Notes under the pieces: model-generated
The model's database searches: none
What the model was told of the DNA's origin: nothing
The model's input: the letters and a program-made list of their open reading frames with translations, nothing else
In this document: piece after piece, positions 6,599-14,543 of the stretch
How the letters are laid out: each line of letters starts with the position of its first letter
How positions within the stretch are numbered: position 1 is the stretch's first letter
Origin: Hyphomicrobiales bacterium
GTDB taxonomy: Bacteria > Pseudomonadota > Alphaproteobacteria > Rhizobiales > Rhizobiaceae
Reading direction: 5' to 3'
DNA: 36,533 bases
NCBI GenBank assembly: GCA_900472295.1
Contig: UCIA01000031.1
Location: forward strand, 1,139 to 37,671
Program-made: the position numbers and the translations under genes

Positions 6599-7376
6599 GC
6601 GCCCTGCTTTCCAGTTCGACATCGTCGGCCATGACGAAGATACGGCCGGCGACCCGCACCACATTGATGTGCGTGCCGTAGAGTTTCGACAGCACCGGTC
6701 CGCTGATAACCTCGTCGACAGAGCCGATCGCCGCCTTGCCCTTGCCGAGATAGAGTACGCGGTCGACGGCGCGCAGCAGCGGGTTGATCTCATGCGAGCA
6801 GAACAGCACCGCAATGCCGAGCCGCTCGCCGATCTCATGCACCAGGTCGATGATCGCGCGCTGATGGCCAGCGTCGAGGCTGATCAGGGGTTCGTCGAGC
6901 AGCAGCAGTTGTGGATTGCCGATCAGTGATTGCGCAATCAGGATGCGTTGGCGTTCACCGCCGGAAAGCTCGCCCAGCGGCCGCCGCGCAAGATCGCCGG
7001 CGCCCACCTCTTCAAGCGCTTTCCAGGCAGCCTCCTTCTCGGCGGCAGAAGCAACGGGCCAGCCCCAGCGATGCCCGCCGGCCGCGCTCAGCACGAAGTC
7101 GAGGCCGCTGATACCGACATCGCCAAGCGCGCGCCGCGCCTGCGGCATATAGCCGATCGCGGCATTGCCGCGCGTCGGCGCTTTGCCGAGCACGGAGATG
7201 GCGCCGCCGGCCGGCTTTATCAGGCCCAGTATGGCGCGCAGCATCGTCGTCTTGCCGGCGCCATTGGCGCCGAGCAGGCCGACAAAGGCGCCTTGCGGAA
7301 TCGAAAAGGAGACGTCGGATAAAACCCGGCGTCCCCCATAGGTCAGCGTGACCTTGTCAAACTCGATTGCGTTCAT
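6582..7376 (-). CDS. Zn/Mn-type metal ABC transporter ATP-binding protein
   Basis: A 264-residue ABC ATPase. Walker A is GANGAGKTT (36-44), the signature LSGGE (137-141), Walker B LLLLDEP (157-163), and the switch His is in FCSHE. The sequence resembles the ZnuC/MntA branch that energises the ABC-3 metal permeases. Beyond about residue 225 the tail (VVRVAGRIFVMADD) is typical of this branch. The start is 26 bp after the binding-protein stop and the end overlaps the permease, so the order is binding protein, ATPase, permease. All catalytic motifs are intact. Confidence 0.93.
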   Translation of the reverse strand: MNAIEFDKVTLTYGGRRVLSDVSFSIPQGAFVGLLGANGAGKTTMLRAILGLIKPAGGAISVLGKAPTRGNAAIGYMPQARRALGDVGISGLDFVLSAAGGHRWGWPVASAAEKEAAWKALEEVGAGDLARRPLGELSGGERQRILIAQSLIGNPQLLLLDEPLISLDAGHQRAIIDLVHEIGERLGIAVLFCSHEINPLLRAVDRVLYLGKGKAAIGSVDEVISGPVLSKLYGTHINVVRVAGRIFVMADDVELESRAHVHDL

Positions 7377-7402
7377 TTAGTCACGGTCATTTGCAGTCAC
7401 GT

Positions 7403-8284
7403 TCATTGTGTGCGGGCTGCGAGTGCCTTCTGGACCTCATCGATCTGGCCGCCGAACCAGGTCTGGATCGTTTTGCCCGCCGGCTCGGTCTCGGTGACGC
7501 CGATCACGGTGACCTTGTTCTGTTTTGCGATGTCGAGCAACCGTGTCGTAGCCTCGTCGGTCACCTGCGAATTGTAGAACAGGATCTTGGCCGAGCCGTC
7601 CTTCAGGCTGTTTTCGAACGCCGCCACCTGGGTGGCGCTCGGCTCCGCGTCGTTCATCAGGGCCACCTGGAAATCGTAGTTCAGCATTTTCAGTCCGAGA
7701 GCTTCCGCCATGTAGCCGAAGACCGGCTCGGTGGCGGTCACCTCGGTGCCGGCATAGGTCTTCTTGACCTCGGCGATTTCCTTGTCAATGGCCTCTAGCG
7801 AGGTCTGGAATGCCTTGAGATTGGCCTCGTAATGCACGGCATTGGCGGGATCGCGCTTGGCAAGATCGGCGCTCAGCGCCTTGGCGATGGCCGGCAGCGT
7901 CGCCGGGTCGTACCACAAATGCGGATTGTCGCCCGACTTCTTGCCGATCAGGTCGGCGGCAATGATGGTGGTGCGATCCTTGCTGGTCGATGCCGACAGC
8001 AGCTTGTCCATCCACGGATCATAGTCGGCGCCGTTGTAGATGACGATCTTGGCGTCGGCGATGGTGCGCGCCGTCGACGGGCTGGTCTCGAACAGATGCG
8101 GATCGTCGTCGGGACTGGACAGGATGCTGGTGACGGTGACGTTGCTGCCGCCGATCTGGCGGGCGAGGTCGCCATAGAAATTCTCGGCCGCCACGATGGT
8201 GGGCTTGTCCTCGGCGCGGGCGGCTGTGCCCGTCAGCAGCGGCACAGCAACCAGCAGCGCGGCGAGAAAGGGAAGGGAACGCAT
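7403..8284 (-). CDS. periplasmic metal-binding protein of a Zn/Mn-type ABC importer
   Basis: A 293-residue cluster A-I (ZnuA/TroA/PsaA) binding protein with a signal peptide ending near AARA (24). Candidate metal ligands are His63 in DDPHLFE and His122 in NPHLWYDP. At the third ligand site the sequence is TEPVFGYM with Glu182, where Zn-selective ZnuA proteins have His and Mn-binding PsaA/MntC proteins have Glu. The fourth, normally Asp, falls in the GVTETEP region (Glu261 or Glu263). There is no His-rich loop. This hints at manganese or a mixed specificity, but that is inference. It is the first gene of the operon, with a paired operator-like sequence upstream. Confidence 0.9.
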   Translation of the reverse strand: MRSLPFLAALLVAVPLLTGTAARAEDKPTIVAAENFYGDLARQIGGSNVTVTSILSSPDDDPHLFETSPSTARTIADAKIVIYNGADYDPWMDKLLSASTSKDRTTIIAADLIGKKSGDNPHLWYDPATLPAIAKALSADLAKRDPANAVHYEANLKAFQTSLEAIDKEIAEVKKTYAGTEVTATEPVFGYMAEALGLKMLNYDFQVALMNDAEPSATQVAAFENSLKDGSAKILFYNSQVTDEATTRLLDIAKQNKVTVIGVTETEPAGKTIQTWFGGQIDEVQKALAARTQ

Positions 8285-8334
8285 CCGTGGTCTCCTTGCA
8301 GTCGGGAAGGCATGCCGCCGAGAGGCGGTGCTGT

Positions 8335-8361
8335 GTAATTGTATTACGGTAACAATATAAC
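8335..8361. promoter_or_regulatory. tandem operator-like palindromes upstream of the metal importer
   Basis: GTAATTGTATTAC (8335-8347) has perfect 5-bp arms around TGT. GTAACAATATAAC (8349-8361) is a looser copy 14 bp away. The AT-rich sequence lies 50-77 bp upstream of the binding-protein start, where a Zur, Mur or MntR-type repressor would act. Which regulator is unknown. No matching regulator gene is present in the window. Confidence 0.45.
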
Positions 8362-8528
8362 GTTTGCGTCGGAAATACGGCCGATGTCAATGGGCTTCTT
8401 CAGCAGCGAACTTTTTCGCGCGCACAAAAGCGTGAGCGGCTTTGCGCCGATCTGGCGTGGCCACTCATGTCTGTTGGCGATGTAGGAAGGGCCAGGCGCG
8501 CGGTCCCGGCCCGAGATCAACGGCTGAG

Positions 8529-9407
8529 CTAGCCTCTGGCCAGCACGAAATCGTGCTCGACCTCCCAGAATGGGCCGGCGAATTCGAGCTCCTTGGCGCG
8601 GGCAGAATCGTCGACTCGCTTGAACTTGGCGAGAAGGCTCTCTTTCACGCCGAACACCGCATCTGAATTGATGTAGGGGTCATCAGGGTCGAAAATATGC
8701 GTGGTCAGCGTCTCGAACCCGTCGGCCTTGAGTATGTAGTGGAGATGCGCGGGGCGGAAGGGATGACGTCCCAGCGCATCGAGCAATTTGCCGACCGTGC
8801 CGTCAGCCGGGATCGGGTAGAATTTCGGCTTCACGGCGCGGAACCAGTAGCGGCCGTCGGCGCCGGTGCGGAAGACGCCGCGCAAGTTGAAATCGGGCTG
8901 GAGGCCCTTCTGCTGGACGTCGTAGAAACCTTCGTCATTGGCCTGCCAGACATCGAGCACGGCATCGGTGATCGGCCTGCCTTCAGTGTCGAGGATGCGG
9001 CCATGGATGAACATGTCCTCGCCCTTCTGGTCGAGGCATATGTTGGCGCCCATCGGCAGTTCCGGCGCGTCGGCGACGTGGAACGGCCCGAGCACCGTCG
9101 ACTCCGATGCGCCTGACGGCTTGCGGTTGTTGATTGCGTCGACCAGCATCGAAACGCCGAGAACGTCGGACAGGAGAATAAACTCCTGCCGCCATTCGGT
9201 GGAGAGCTGGCCGGTTTTCGTCAGGAACATGATGGCCTCGAACCATTCGTCCTGCGTCGGTTCGATCTCCTTCACCGCCTCATGCAATTTGCGGGTGATG
9301 ACCTCCATCACGGCCTTCAGCCGCTCGTCCTTGGTGTTCTTGTTGCGGCCGGTGACGACCTCGACGGAGTTCGCCTCGGTGAAGAAGCCTCTTTCGTGCG
9401 CTTCCAT
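8529..9407 (-). CDS. intradiol ring-cleavage dioxygenase, hydroxyquinol 1,2-dioxygenase type
   Basis: A 292-residue non-haem Fe(III) dioxygenase with the helical Dioxygenase_N linker domain (about 20-100) followed by the beta-sandwich catalytic domain. Iron ligands can be placed as Tyr162 (GFYDVQQ), Tyr197 (PKFYPIP), and His221 and His223 (RPAHLHY), with spacing as in characterised hydroxyquinol 1,2-dioxygenases. It should cleave 1,2,4-trihydroxybenzene to maleylacetate; catechol is an alternative substrate. ATG 9407 has AGGTGA 5 bases upstream; a GTG at 9416 overlaps the monooxygenase stop but has a poor ribosome site. It is the last gene of the aromatic operon and the second dioxygenase in it. 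Confidence 0.88.
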   Translation of the reverse strand: MEAHERGFFTEANSVEVVTGRNKNTKDERLKAVMEVITRKLHEAVKEIEPTQDEWFEAIMFLTKTGQLSTEWRQEFILLSDVLGVSMLVDAINNRKPSGASESTVLGPFHVADAPELPMGANICLDQKGEDMFIHGRILDTEGRPITDAVLDVWQANDEGFYDVQQKGLQPDFNLRGVFRTGADGRYWFRAVKPKFYPIPADGTVGKLLDALGRHPFRPAHLHYILKADGFETLTTHIFDPDDPYINSDAVFGVKESLLAKFKRVDDSARAKELEFAGPFWEVEHDFVLARG

Positions 9408-9412
9408 ATCGC

Positions 9413-11167
9413 TCACCTGTCCAGGATTGATGTCAGGGCTTTGCGCAGATTGGCCGTCGGATCGCTGCTGATGGCATCCTTGCGCCAGCCGACATGCTGG
9501 TCGGGCCGCACCAGCAGCACACCGCTGTCACGGATTTCGCGGGCGCGCGCCCAGTCGCCGGAAAAATCCTGCCAGGGCTGGCGCGGGCCGATGAGATGGC
9601 CAGCGATGTCGATGCCCAATTCCTTGCCGATTGTCTTGGCGGCATCGAGCCAGCCCTGACCGCCAATGCCGGTCAGCACGGTGAATTTGCCATGCCCGGT
9701 CAGATCGAGCGTGGAAACCTTGTCGCCTTTGTCGGAGTGCACCCAGACATGCGGCACCCGCGCACCTGGCCATGAGGTCGGCTGGTGGTGCAATTCGGCG
9801 TCCTTGTCGAAAGCCGGCTCCTTCTGGCCGTCGGTGACGATGGCGTTCGATTTGTAGCGCTGGTTCATCTCGACGCCATGCGCGTCGAATTCATAGACCT
9901 TGGCGGCGATGGTCTCGCGGATCTTTGCCCGCTGCGCCTCGGCCGCCGGCGTGTTGTCGCAGCGCGCATCCATGTTGGACTGCATCTTTACCGGGTCGAT
10001 GGAATCGAGCAGGCCGAGCGCCTTGAAGATCGGCCCAAACTCCTCGATCGACTTGTTGGCGCGGGTGACGATCTGTTTGGCCACGGGTGCGCGCTCCTGC
10101 GAATAGCTGTCGAGCAGTTTTGGGCCGGCCTTGCCCTTGATGACATGGGCAAGCTTCCAGGCGAGGTTGAAACCGTCCTGGATCGAGGTGTTGGAGCCGA
10201 GCCCGTTCGACGGCGGGTGGCGATGGATGGCATCGCCCATGCAAAACACGCGGCCGTTGGACGTCTGCGTCGCGTACATGTTGTTGACGGTCCAGGTCGA
10301 CACCGACTGGATTTCGATTTCCAGCTCAGGATCGCCGACGAGGTCGCGCGCGACCTTTTTGGCGAAGGCGTCGTCGACCTTCGGCGCCGGCTGGTTGATG
10401 TCATAACCCCAGACGATCAGCCACTCGTTCCAAGGACGGATCATGCGCACCAGGCCCATGCCGATACCGCCGACATCGGCGCCCGGCTGCACCACCCAGT
10501 AGAGCACCGAGGGGCGGTGGGCGACGTATTTCGACAGGTCGGCCTTGAAAAGGATGTTCATCGAACCGCCGACGCCCATCTTGCCTTCGAACGGCAGGCC
10601 GGCATGTTCGGCGACCAGCGAATTGCCGCCATCGGCGCCGACCAGATATTTTGAGCGGATGGTGATGTCCTTGCCGGTCAGCCGGTCGCGGCAGGTGGTG
10701 GTGACGCCGTCGTCGTCCTGCACGTGGGAGAGATATTCCATCGACATGCGCGATTGCGTCCCGCGCGAACACGCGGTCTTGAACAGCAGCGGCTCCATGA
10801 AGGTCTGCGGCAAATCGTTCATGTGCGAGGGGGAGGAGAGCAGATGTTCGGCGCGGGAAAGCGGATGCTTGCCCCAGCTGCGCATGCGGCCGATCTCCTC
10901 GCCGGCAAGCGAGGTGCAGAACACGTTCTCGCCCATCAGATCCTGCTCGGTGGCGTGCATATAGGCCTCGCCCTCGACGTCCTTGCCGAGGTCGCGCAAC
11001 ACTTCCATGGTGCGCTGGTTGGTGATGTGCGCGCGCGGCGTCGCGGCCAGCCAGCGATAACGGTTGATGACCATGTTCTCGACACCGTAGGTCGAAAGCA
11101 GCGCTGCAGTGGCCGAGCCCGCCGGCCCGGTGCCGATGGTCAGCACGTCGGTAGTGATGTCAGCCAT
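9413..11167 (-). CDS. FAD-dependent phenol hydroxylase-type monooxygenase
   Basis: A 584-residue class A flavoprotein hydroxylase of the TfdB/phenol 2-monooxygenase group. The FAD Rossmann motif GTGPAG is at 12-17, the DG motif is YLVGADGGNS, and the second FAD motif is VFCMGDAIHRHPPSNGLGSN followed by DGFNLAWKL. The C-terminal thioredoxin-like region (ending HVGWRKDA) is typical of this size class. In this setting it probably hydroxylates a resorcinol-like or other phenol to hydroxyquinol with NAD(P)H and O2; the exact substrate is not visible. Its ATG overlaps the permease gene upstream by 8 bp and its stop lies just ahead of the dioxygenase. Confidence 0.88.
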   Translation of the reverse strand: MADITTDVLTIGTGPAGSATAALLSTYGVENMVINRYRWLAATPRAHITNQRTMEVLRDLGKDVEGEAYMHATEQDLMGENVFCTSLAGEEIGRMRSWGKHPLSRAEHLLSSPSHMNDLPQTFMEPLLFKTACSRGTQSRMSMEYLSHVQDDDGVTTTCRDRLTGKDITIRSKYLVGADGGNSLVAEHAGLPFEGKMGVGGSMNILFKADLSKYVAHRPSVLYWVVQPGADVGGIGMGLVRMIRPWNEWLIVWGYDINQPAPKVDDAFAKKVARDLVGDPELEIEIQSVSTWTVNNMYATQTSNGRVFCMGDAIHRHPPSNGLGSNTSIQDGFNLAWKLAHVIKGKAGPKLLDSYSQERAPVAKQIVTRANKSIEEFGPIFKALGLLDSIDPVKMQSNMDARCDNTPAAEAQRAKIRETIAAKVYEFDAHGVEMNQRYKSNAIVTDGQKEPAFDKDAELHHQPTSWPGARVPHVWVHSDKGDKVSTLDLTGHGKFTVLTGIGGQGWLDAAKTIGKELGIDIAGHLIGPRQPWQDFSGDWARAREIRDSGVLLVRPDQHVGWRKDAISSDPTANLRKALTSILDR

Positions 11168-12248
11168 GCGGCCCTCCCTTTTTGCTTGATGTCAGCGGTC
11201 CACCGGTCAGCCGGCGGCGGACCGGAAAAAGCTGGATGCCGGTGCGCTCGGCAAACAGGCCCCACAGGCCGCGCGGCGCAAACAGCATGATGACGATGCC
11301 GATCAGTCCGAGGATCAGCAGATACCAAGAGCCATAATCGGCCAGCAGGCTCTGCAGGATGTAGAAGACGATGACGCCGACGATCGGCCCCTCGATGGTG
11401 CCGATGCCACCAATGACGACGATGAAGATGACGTAGGCCGTCCAGTCGACGACGGAGAAAGCGGCGTCGGGCGAAATGCGAGCCTTCTGTACATAAATCA
11501 GCGCACCGGCCAGTCCGGTGCCGAACGCGGCGGCGAGATAGACCAGCGTCTTCATGCGGCGCGCGTCGACGCCGACCGAGCGTGCGGCTTCCTGGTTGTC
11601 GCGCACGGCGGCCAGTCCCAGCCCCTGTTTCGAACGCAACAGGCGGTAGGCGAGACCGATCGTGGCGATGGCCAATATCAACGCCAGCCAGTAGGTCAGG
11701 ATGTCGCCGGCGCCGGAGGATTTGACGCCGAACAGCTCGCCGACGAACTTCAGAGCAGGCATGTCGCGGGTCGCCTCGCGCGGCAACGAGGTGCCGGTGC
11801 CGCCGCCCAGCATCTTCCACTGCGCCAGCGTCAGCCGCACCACTTCGGCAATGACCCAGCTGCCGATGGCGAAATAGGCGCCCTGCAGCCGAAACAGAAA
11901 GAAGGCGGTGGGGATGGCGAGCAGCGCGCTGGCAATGCCGGCGAACAGGATCGCGATCAGCGGGTCGAGCCCACCGAGGATGACAAGCGCGAACATGGCG
12001 TAAGCGCCGAAACCGACAAAGGCTTGCTGTCCCACGGAGACCAGCCCGGCATAGCCGGCGAGCAGGTTCCAGTTCTGCGCCAGCACCAGCATGGTCAGGA
12101 TGAAGAACAGATCCTGCAACACGCTGCGCGAGGCAAACAGCGGCGCGGCAAAGGCGATGAGGATCACCAGCGCGGCGACAATGGCGAAGGTCGCCGACGC
12201 TTTGGTCCGCGTCTCGACTTTCCAGCGCGTTGTTGAGACGTCAGTCAT
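11160..12248 (-). CDS. HAAT-family ABC transporter permease (LivM-like)
   Basis: A 362-residue membrane protein with about ten hydrophobic segments. LivM-type stretches include NWNLLAGYAGLVSVGQQAFVG, AVRDNQEAARSVGVD (the cytoplasmic coupling loop) and GGIGTIEGPIVG. It pairs with the LivH-like permease to form the channel of a branched-chain-amino-acid-type importer. Because it lies between ring-cleavage genes, the substrate is probably an aromatic acid or phenol rather than an amino acid. ATG 12248 starts 4 bp after the LivH stop; the longer frame upstream overlaps that gene. Its end overlaps the monooxygenase start. Confidence 0.92.
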   Translation of the reverse strand: MTDVSTTRWKVETRTKASATFAIVAALVILIAFAAPLFASRSVLQDLFFILTMLVLAQNWNLLAGYAGLVSVGQQAFVGFGAYAMFALVILGGLDPLIAILFAGIASALLAIPTAFFLFRLQGAYFAIGSWVIAEVVRLTLAQWKMLGGGTGTSLPREATRDMPALKFVGELFGVKSSGAGDILTYWLALILAIATIGLAYRLLRSKQGLGLAAVRDNQEAARSVGVDARRMKTLVYLAAAFGTGLAGALIYVQKARISPDAAFSVVDWTAYVIFIVVIGGIGTIEGPIVGVIVFYILQSLLADYGSWYLLILGLIGIVIMLFAPRGLWGLFAERTGIQLFPVRRRLTGGPLTSSKKGGPHG

Positions 12249-12252
12249 ACGC

Positions 12253-13116
12253 TCAGTCCACTGATCGCGGAAACAGCCCGCGCGGCCTGACAAGTAGCAC
12301 CAGCAGGAAAGCCAAATGCCCGGCGAGGATCTGCCATTCCGGATTGATGGCGGCCCCAAATGTCTGGGCGATGCCGATGACGATGCCGCCGGCGAGCGTC
12401 CCCCACAGCGAACCGAGGCCGCCGATGATCACCGCCTCGAAGGCATAGATCAGCCGCGCCGGTCCGATGGTCGGATCGAAGTTGGAGCGCGTGCCGAGAT
12501 AGAGGGCAGCGATCGTGACCACCACCATGGCGATGCCGGTGGCGGTGGCGAAGATGCGCTTCGGCTGGATGCCCATCAGCCCGGCGGTGACCGGATCGTC
12601 CGAAGTGGCGCGAAAGGCGCGGCCGAGCGAGGTACGATAGAACAGCTGGTTGAGCCCGATGATGACCGCGATGGCGGAGGCGAGCGTCAGCAGCGGCATG
12701 ACGCCGACATTGATCGGGCCGAGCGCAACCGAGGCCGATTCCAATCCACCAATGGAGATGCGCCGGCTGTCGGCGGAAAAGCCTTCGAGCAAGCCATTCT
12801 GGATGACAACAGACAGGCCGAAGGTGACCAGCAGCGGCGGCAGGATGTCGGCGCCCAACGTGCGGTTGAGCAGATAGAACTGCAGCGCCCAGCCGATCGC
12901 AAACATCACCGGCATCGCTACCAAGGCTGCGATGAACGGGTTGAGGCCAAGGGCCGAGGCCAGCACAAGGATCAGGAAGGCGGCGAGCACGATGAGGTCG
13001 CCATGCGCCAGGTTGACCAGTCGCATGATGCCGAAGACGAGGCTGAGGCCAGCCGCGAAGAGAGCGTAGAGACCTCCCAGCAGAATACCCTGGATGATGG
13101 TGTCGAGCCACGCCAT
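12253..13116 (-). CDS. HAAT-family ABC transporter permease (LivH-like)
   Basis: A 287-residue membrane protein with eight or so hydrophobic segments. LivH hallmarks are GLYALFAAGLSLVFGIMRLVNLAHGD near the N-terminus, the coupling loop GRAFRATSDDPVTAGLMGI, and VIIGGLGSLWGTLAGG near the C-terminus. It forms half of the importer channel. ATG 13116 lies 1 base after the stop of the ATPase gene, so translation is coupled. The ORF extends further upstream but only into that gene. Confidence 0.93.
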   Translation of the reverse strand: MAWLDTIIQGILLGGLYALFAAGLSLVFGIMRLVNLAHGDLIVLAAFLILVLASALGLNPFIAALVAMPVMFAIGWALQFYLLNRTLGADILPPLLVTFGLSVVIQNGLLEGFSADSRRISIGGLESASVALGPINVGVMPLLTLASAIAVIIGLNQLFYRTSLGRAFRATSDDPVTAGLMGIQPKRIFATATGIAMVVVTIAALYLGTRSNFDPTIGPARLIYAFEAVIIGGLGSLWGTLAGGIVIGIAQTFGAAINPEWQILAGHLAFLLVLLVRPRGLFPRSVD

Positions 13117-13117
13117 G

Positions 13118-13822
13118 TCAGGCCACCCCAAAATACGCGGAGTGAATAACCTCACGCGTCAACTCGCCCGGCACCCCCGTCAGCGTGATCCGCCCCTCCA
13201 TCATGCAGTAGACCCGGTCCGCAACTTTCAGCGCCTGGCCAATATCCTGCTCGACCACGACGATCGAAGCGCCGGCATCGCGGATGCGCGGGAAGGCGGC
13301 GTAGATATCCTTGATCACCACCGGCGCCAGGCCAAGGCTGATCTCGTCGCACAGAAGCACGCGCGGGTTGGACATCAGCGCCCGGCCGATCGCCACCATC
13401 TGCTGCTGGCCACCAGACAATGCCGTGCCCGGATTGGTGCGCCTCTCCCTCAGGATCGGGAACAGCTCGTAGACGGTGTCGAGGTTCCAATGCCCTTCGA
13501 CCGCGCGGCCAAAGCGGCCAATGAGCAGGTTCTCCTCGACGCTGAGCGAGGGGAACAGTTTTCGTCCCTCCGGCACCATGGCGATGCCGCGCGCGACGAT
13601 GTCGGGCGCGGGCAGGGCGCCGATCTCCGCGCCGTCGAACAACACCGCATCCGGCTGGTTCACCAATATGCCCGAGATCGAGCGCATCAGCGTCGTCTTG
13701 CCGGCGCCATTGGCGCCGATGATGGCGATGGTCTCACCCTGGTTGAGCGCGATGTCGACGCCGAACAGCGCCTGGAAATCGCCATAGCGCGCAATGAGGT
13801 TCCTGGTCTCCAGCAGCGCCAT
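13118..13822 (-). CDS. HAAT-family ABC transporter ATPase (LivF-like)
   Basis: A 234-residue ABC ATPase. Walker A is GANGAGKTT (38-46), the signature is LSGGQ (135-139), and Walker B is VLLCDE (155-160), followed by SLGLAPVV, a LivF hallmark. VPEGRKLFPSLSVEENLLIG is also typical. It energises the aromatic importer together with the LivG-like subunit. Its ATG shares one base with the LivG stop (TGATG). All catalytic motifs are intact, so this may be the subunit that provides the canonical signature motif of the heterodimer. Confidence 0.94.
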   Translation of the reverse strand: MALLETRNLIARYGDFQALFGVDIALNQGETIAIIGANGAGKTTLMRSISGILVNQPDAVLFDGAEIGALPAPDIVARGIAMVPEGRKLFPSLSVEENLLIGRFGRAVEGHWNLDTVYELFPILRERRTNPGTALSGGQQQMVAIGRALMSNPRVLLCDEISLGLAPVVIKDIYAAFPRIRDAGASIVVVEQDIGQALKVADRVYCMMEGRITLTGVPGELTREVIHSAYFGVA

Positions 13823-14541
13823 CAGACTTCGATCCCGAGATAGATTTCGCGGACCTCGCGCGACGCCATGACGGCATCCGGTACGCCCATGCCGATGATC
13901 TTGCCGAAGTTCAGAACCAAAAGCCGTTCGACCACCGAGTTCAGCGCATGCAGCACATGCTCGATCCAGATGATCGACATGCCGCCCTTGTGGATGCCTC
14001 TGATTGTGTCGACCAGCATGCCGCATTCGCCCTCGGTCAGGCCGCCGGCGATCTCGTCCAGCAGCAGCAACCTTGGTTCCGTCGCCAGGGCGCGAGCAAG
14101 TTCCAGCCGCTTGCGTTGTAACAGGCTGAGGCCACCGGCCGGATGGTTGGCGCGGTCGATCAAACCGGTCTCGACCAGGATCTGCGCGCAGCGCTCGCTG
14201 ACCTCGGCTTCGGTCTTGCGTGCTCCGAACGCGCCGGCGACCAAAAGGTTCTCGAACACGGTCAGTTTCTCGAAAGGCTGCGGGATCTGGAAGGAGCGGC
14301 CGACGCCGGCAAAGCAGCGCTGCATCGGCGGCAGCCTTGTCACGTCGCGGCCATCGAAAATGATGCTGCCGGCATCGGCCGCTATGTTGCCGGTGATCAG
14401 GTTGAACAGCGTCGACTTGCCGGCGCCGTTCGGGCCGATGATGCCAAGCGCCTCGCCCTCGCCAAGCTCGAACGAAACCGCGTCGGCGACCGTGAGGGCG
14501 CCGAAGCGTTTCGAGACATTGGCGAGGGCGAGGATGGCCAT
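13822..14541 (-). CDS. HAAT-family ABC transporter ATPase (LivG-like)
   Basis: A 239-residue ABC ATPase with Walker A GPNGAGKST (36-44) and Walker B LLLLDE (158-163), and a LivG-like body (GVGRSFQIPQPFEKLTVFENLLV). The signature motif is unusual: LSLLQRKRLE at 138-147 where LSGGQ or LSYGQQRR is expected, and the residues after Walker B read DEIAGGL instead of DEPAAGL. The Gly of the signature is thus missing, so one of the two ATP sites may be degenerate. ATG 14541 is 2 bases after the binding-protein stop; the long frame upstream is the shadow of that gene. Confidence 0.92.
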   Translation of the reverse strand: MAILALANVSKRFGALTVADAVSFELGEGEALGIIGPNGAGKSTLFNLITGNIAADAGSIIFDGRDVTRLPPMQRCFAGVGRSFQIPQPFEKLTVFENLLVAGAFGARKTEAEVSERCAQILVETGLIDRANHPAGGLSLLQRKRLELARALATEPRLLLLDEIAGGLTEGECGMLVDTIRGIHKGGMSIIWIEHVLHALNSVVERLLVLNFGKIIGMGVPDAVMASREVREIYLGIEV

Positions 14542-14543
14542 GG

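Noticed and set aside
8401..8528. Terminator after the aromatic operon
   Set aside because: I looked for a GC stem followed by a T-run on the minus strand and found none that is convincing; the transcript may run on or end by Rho.
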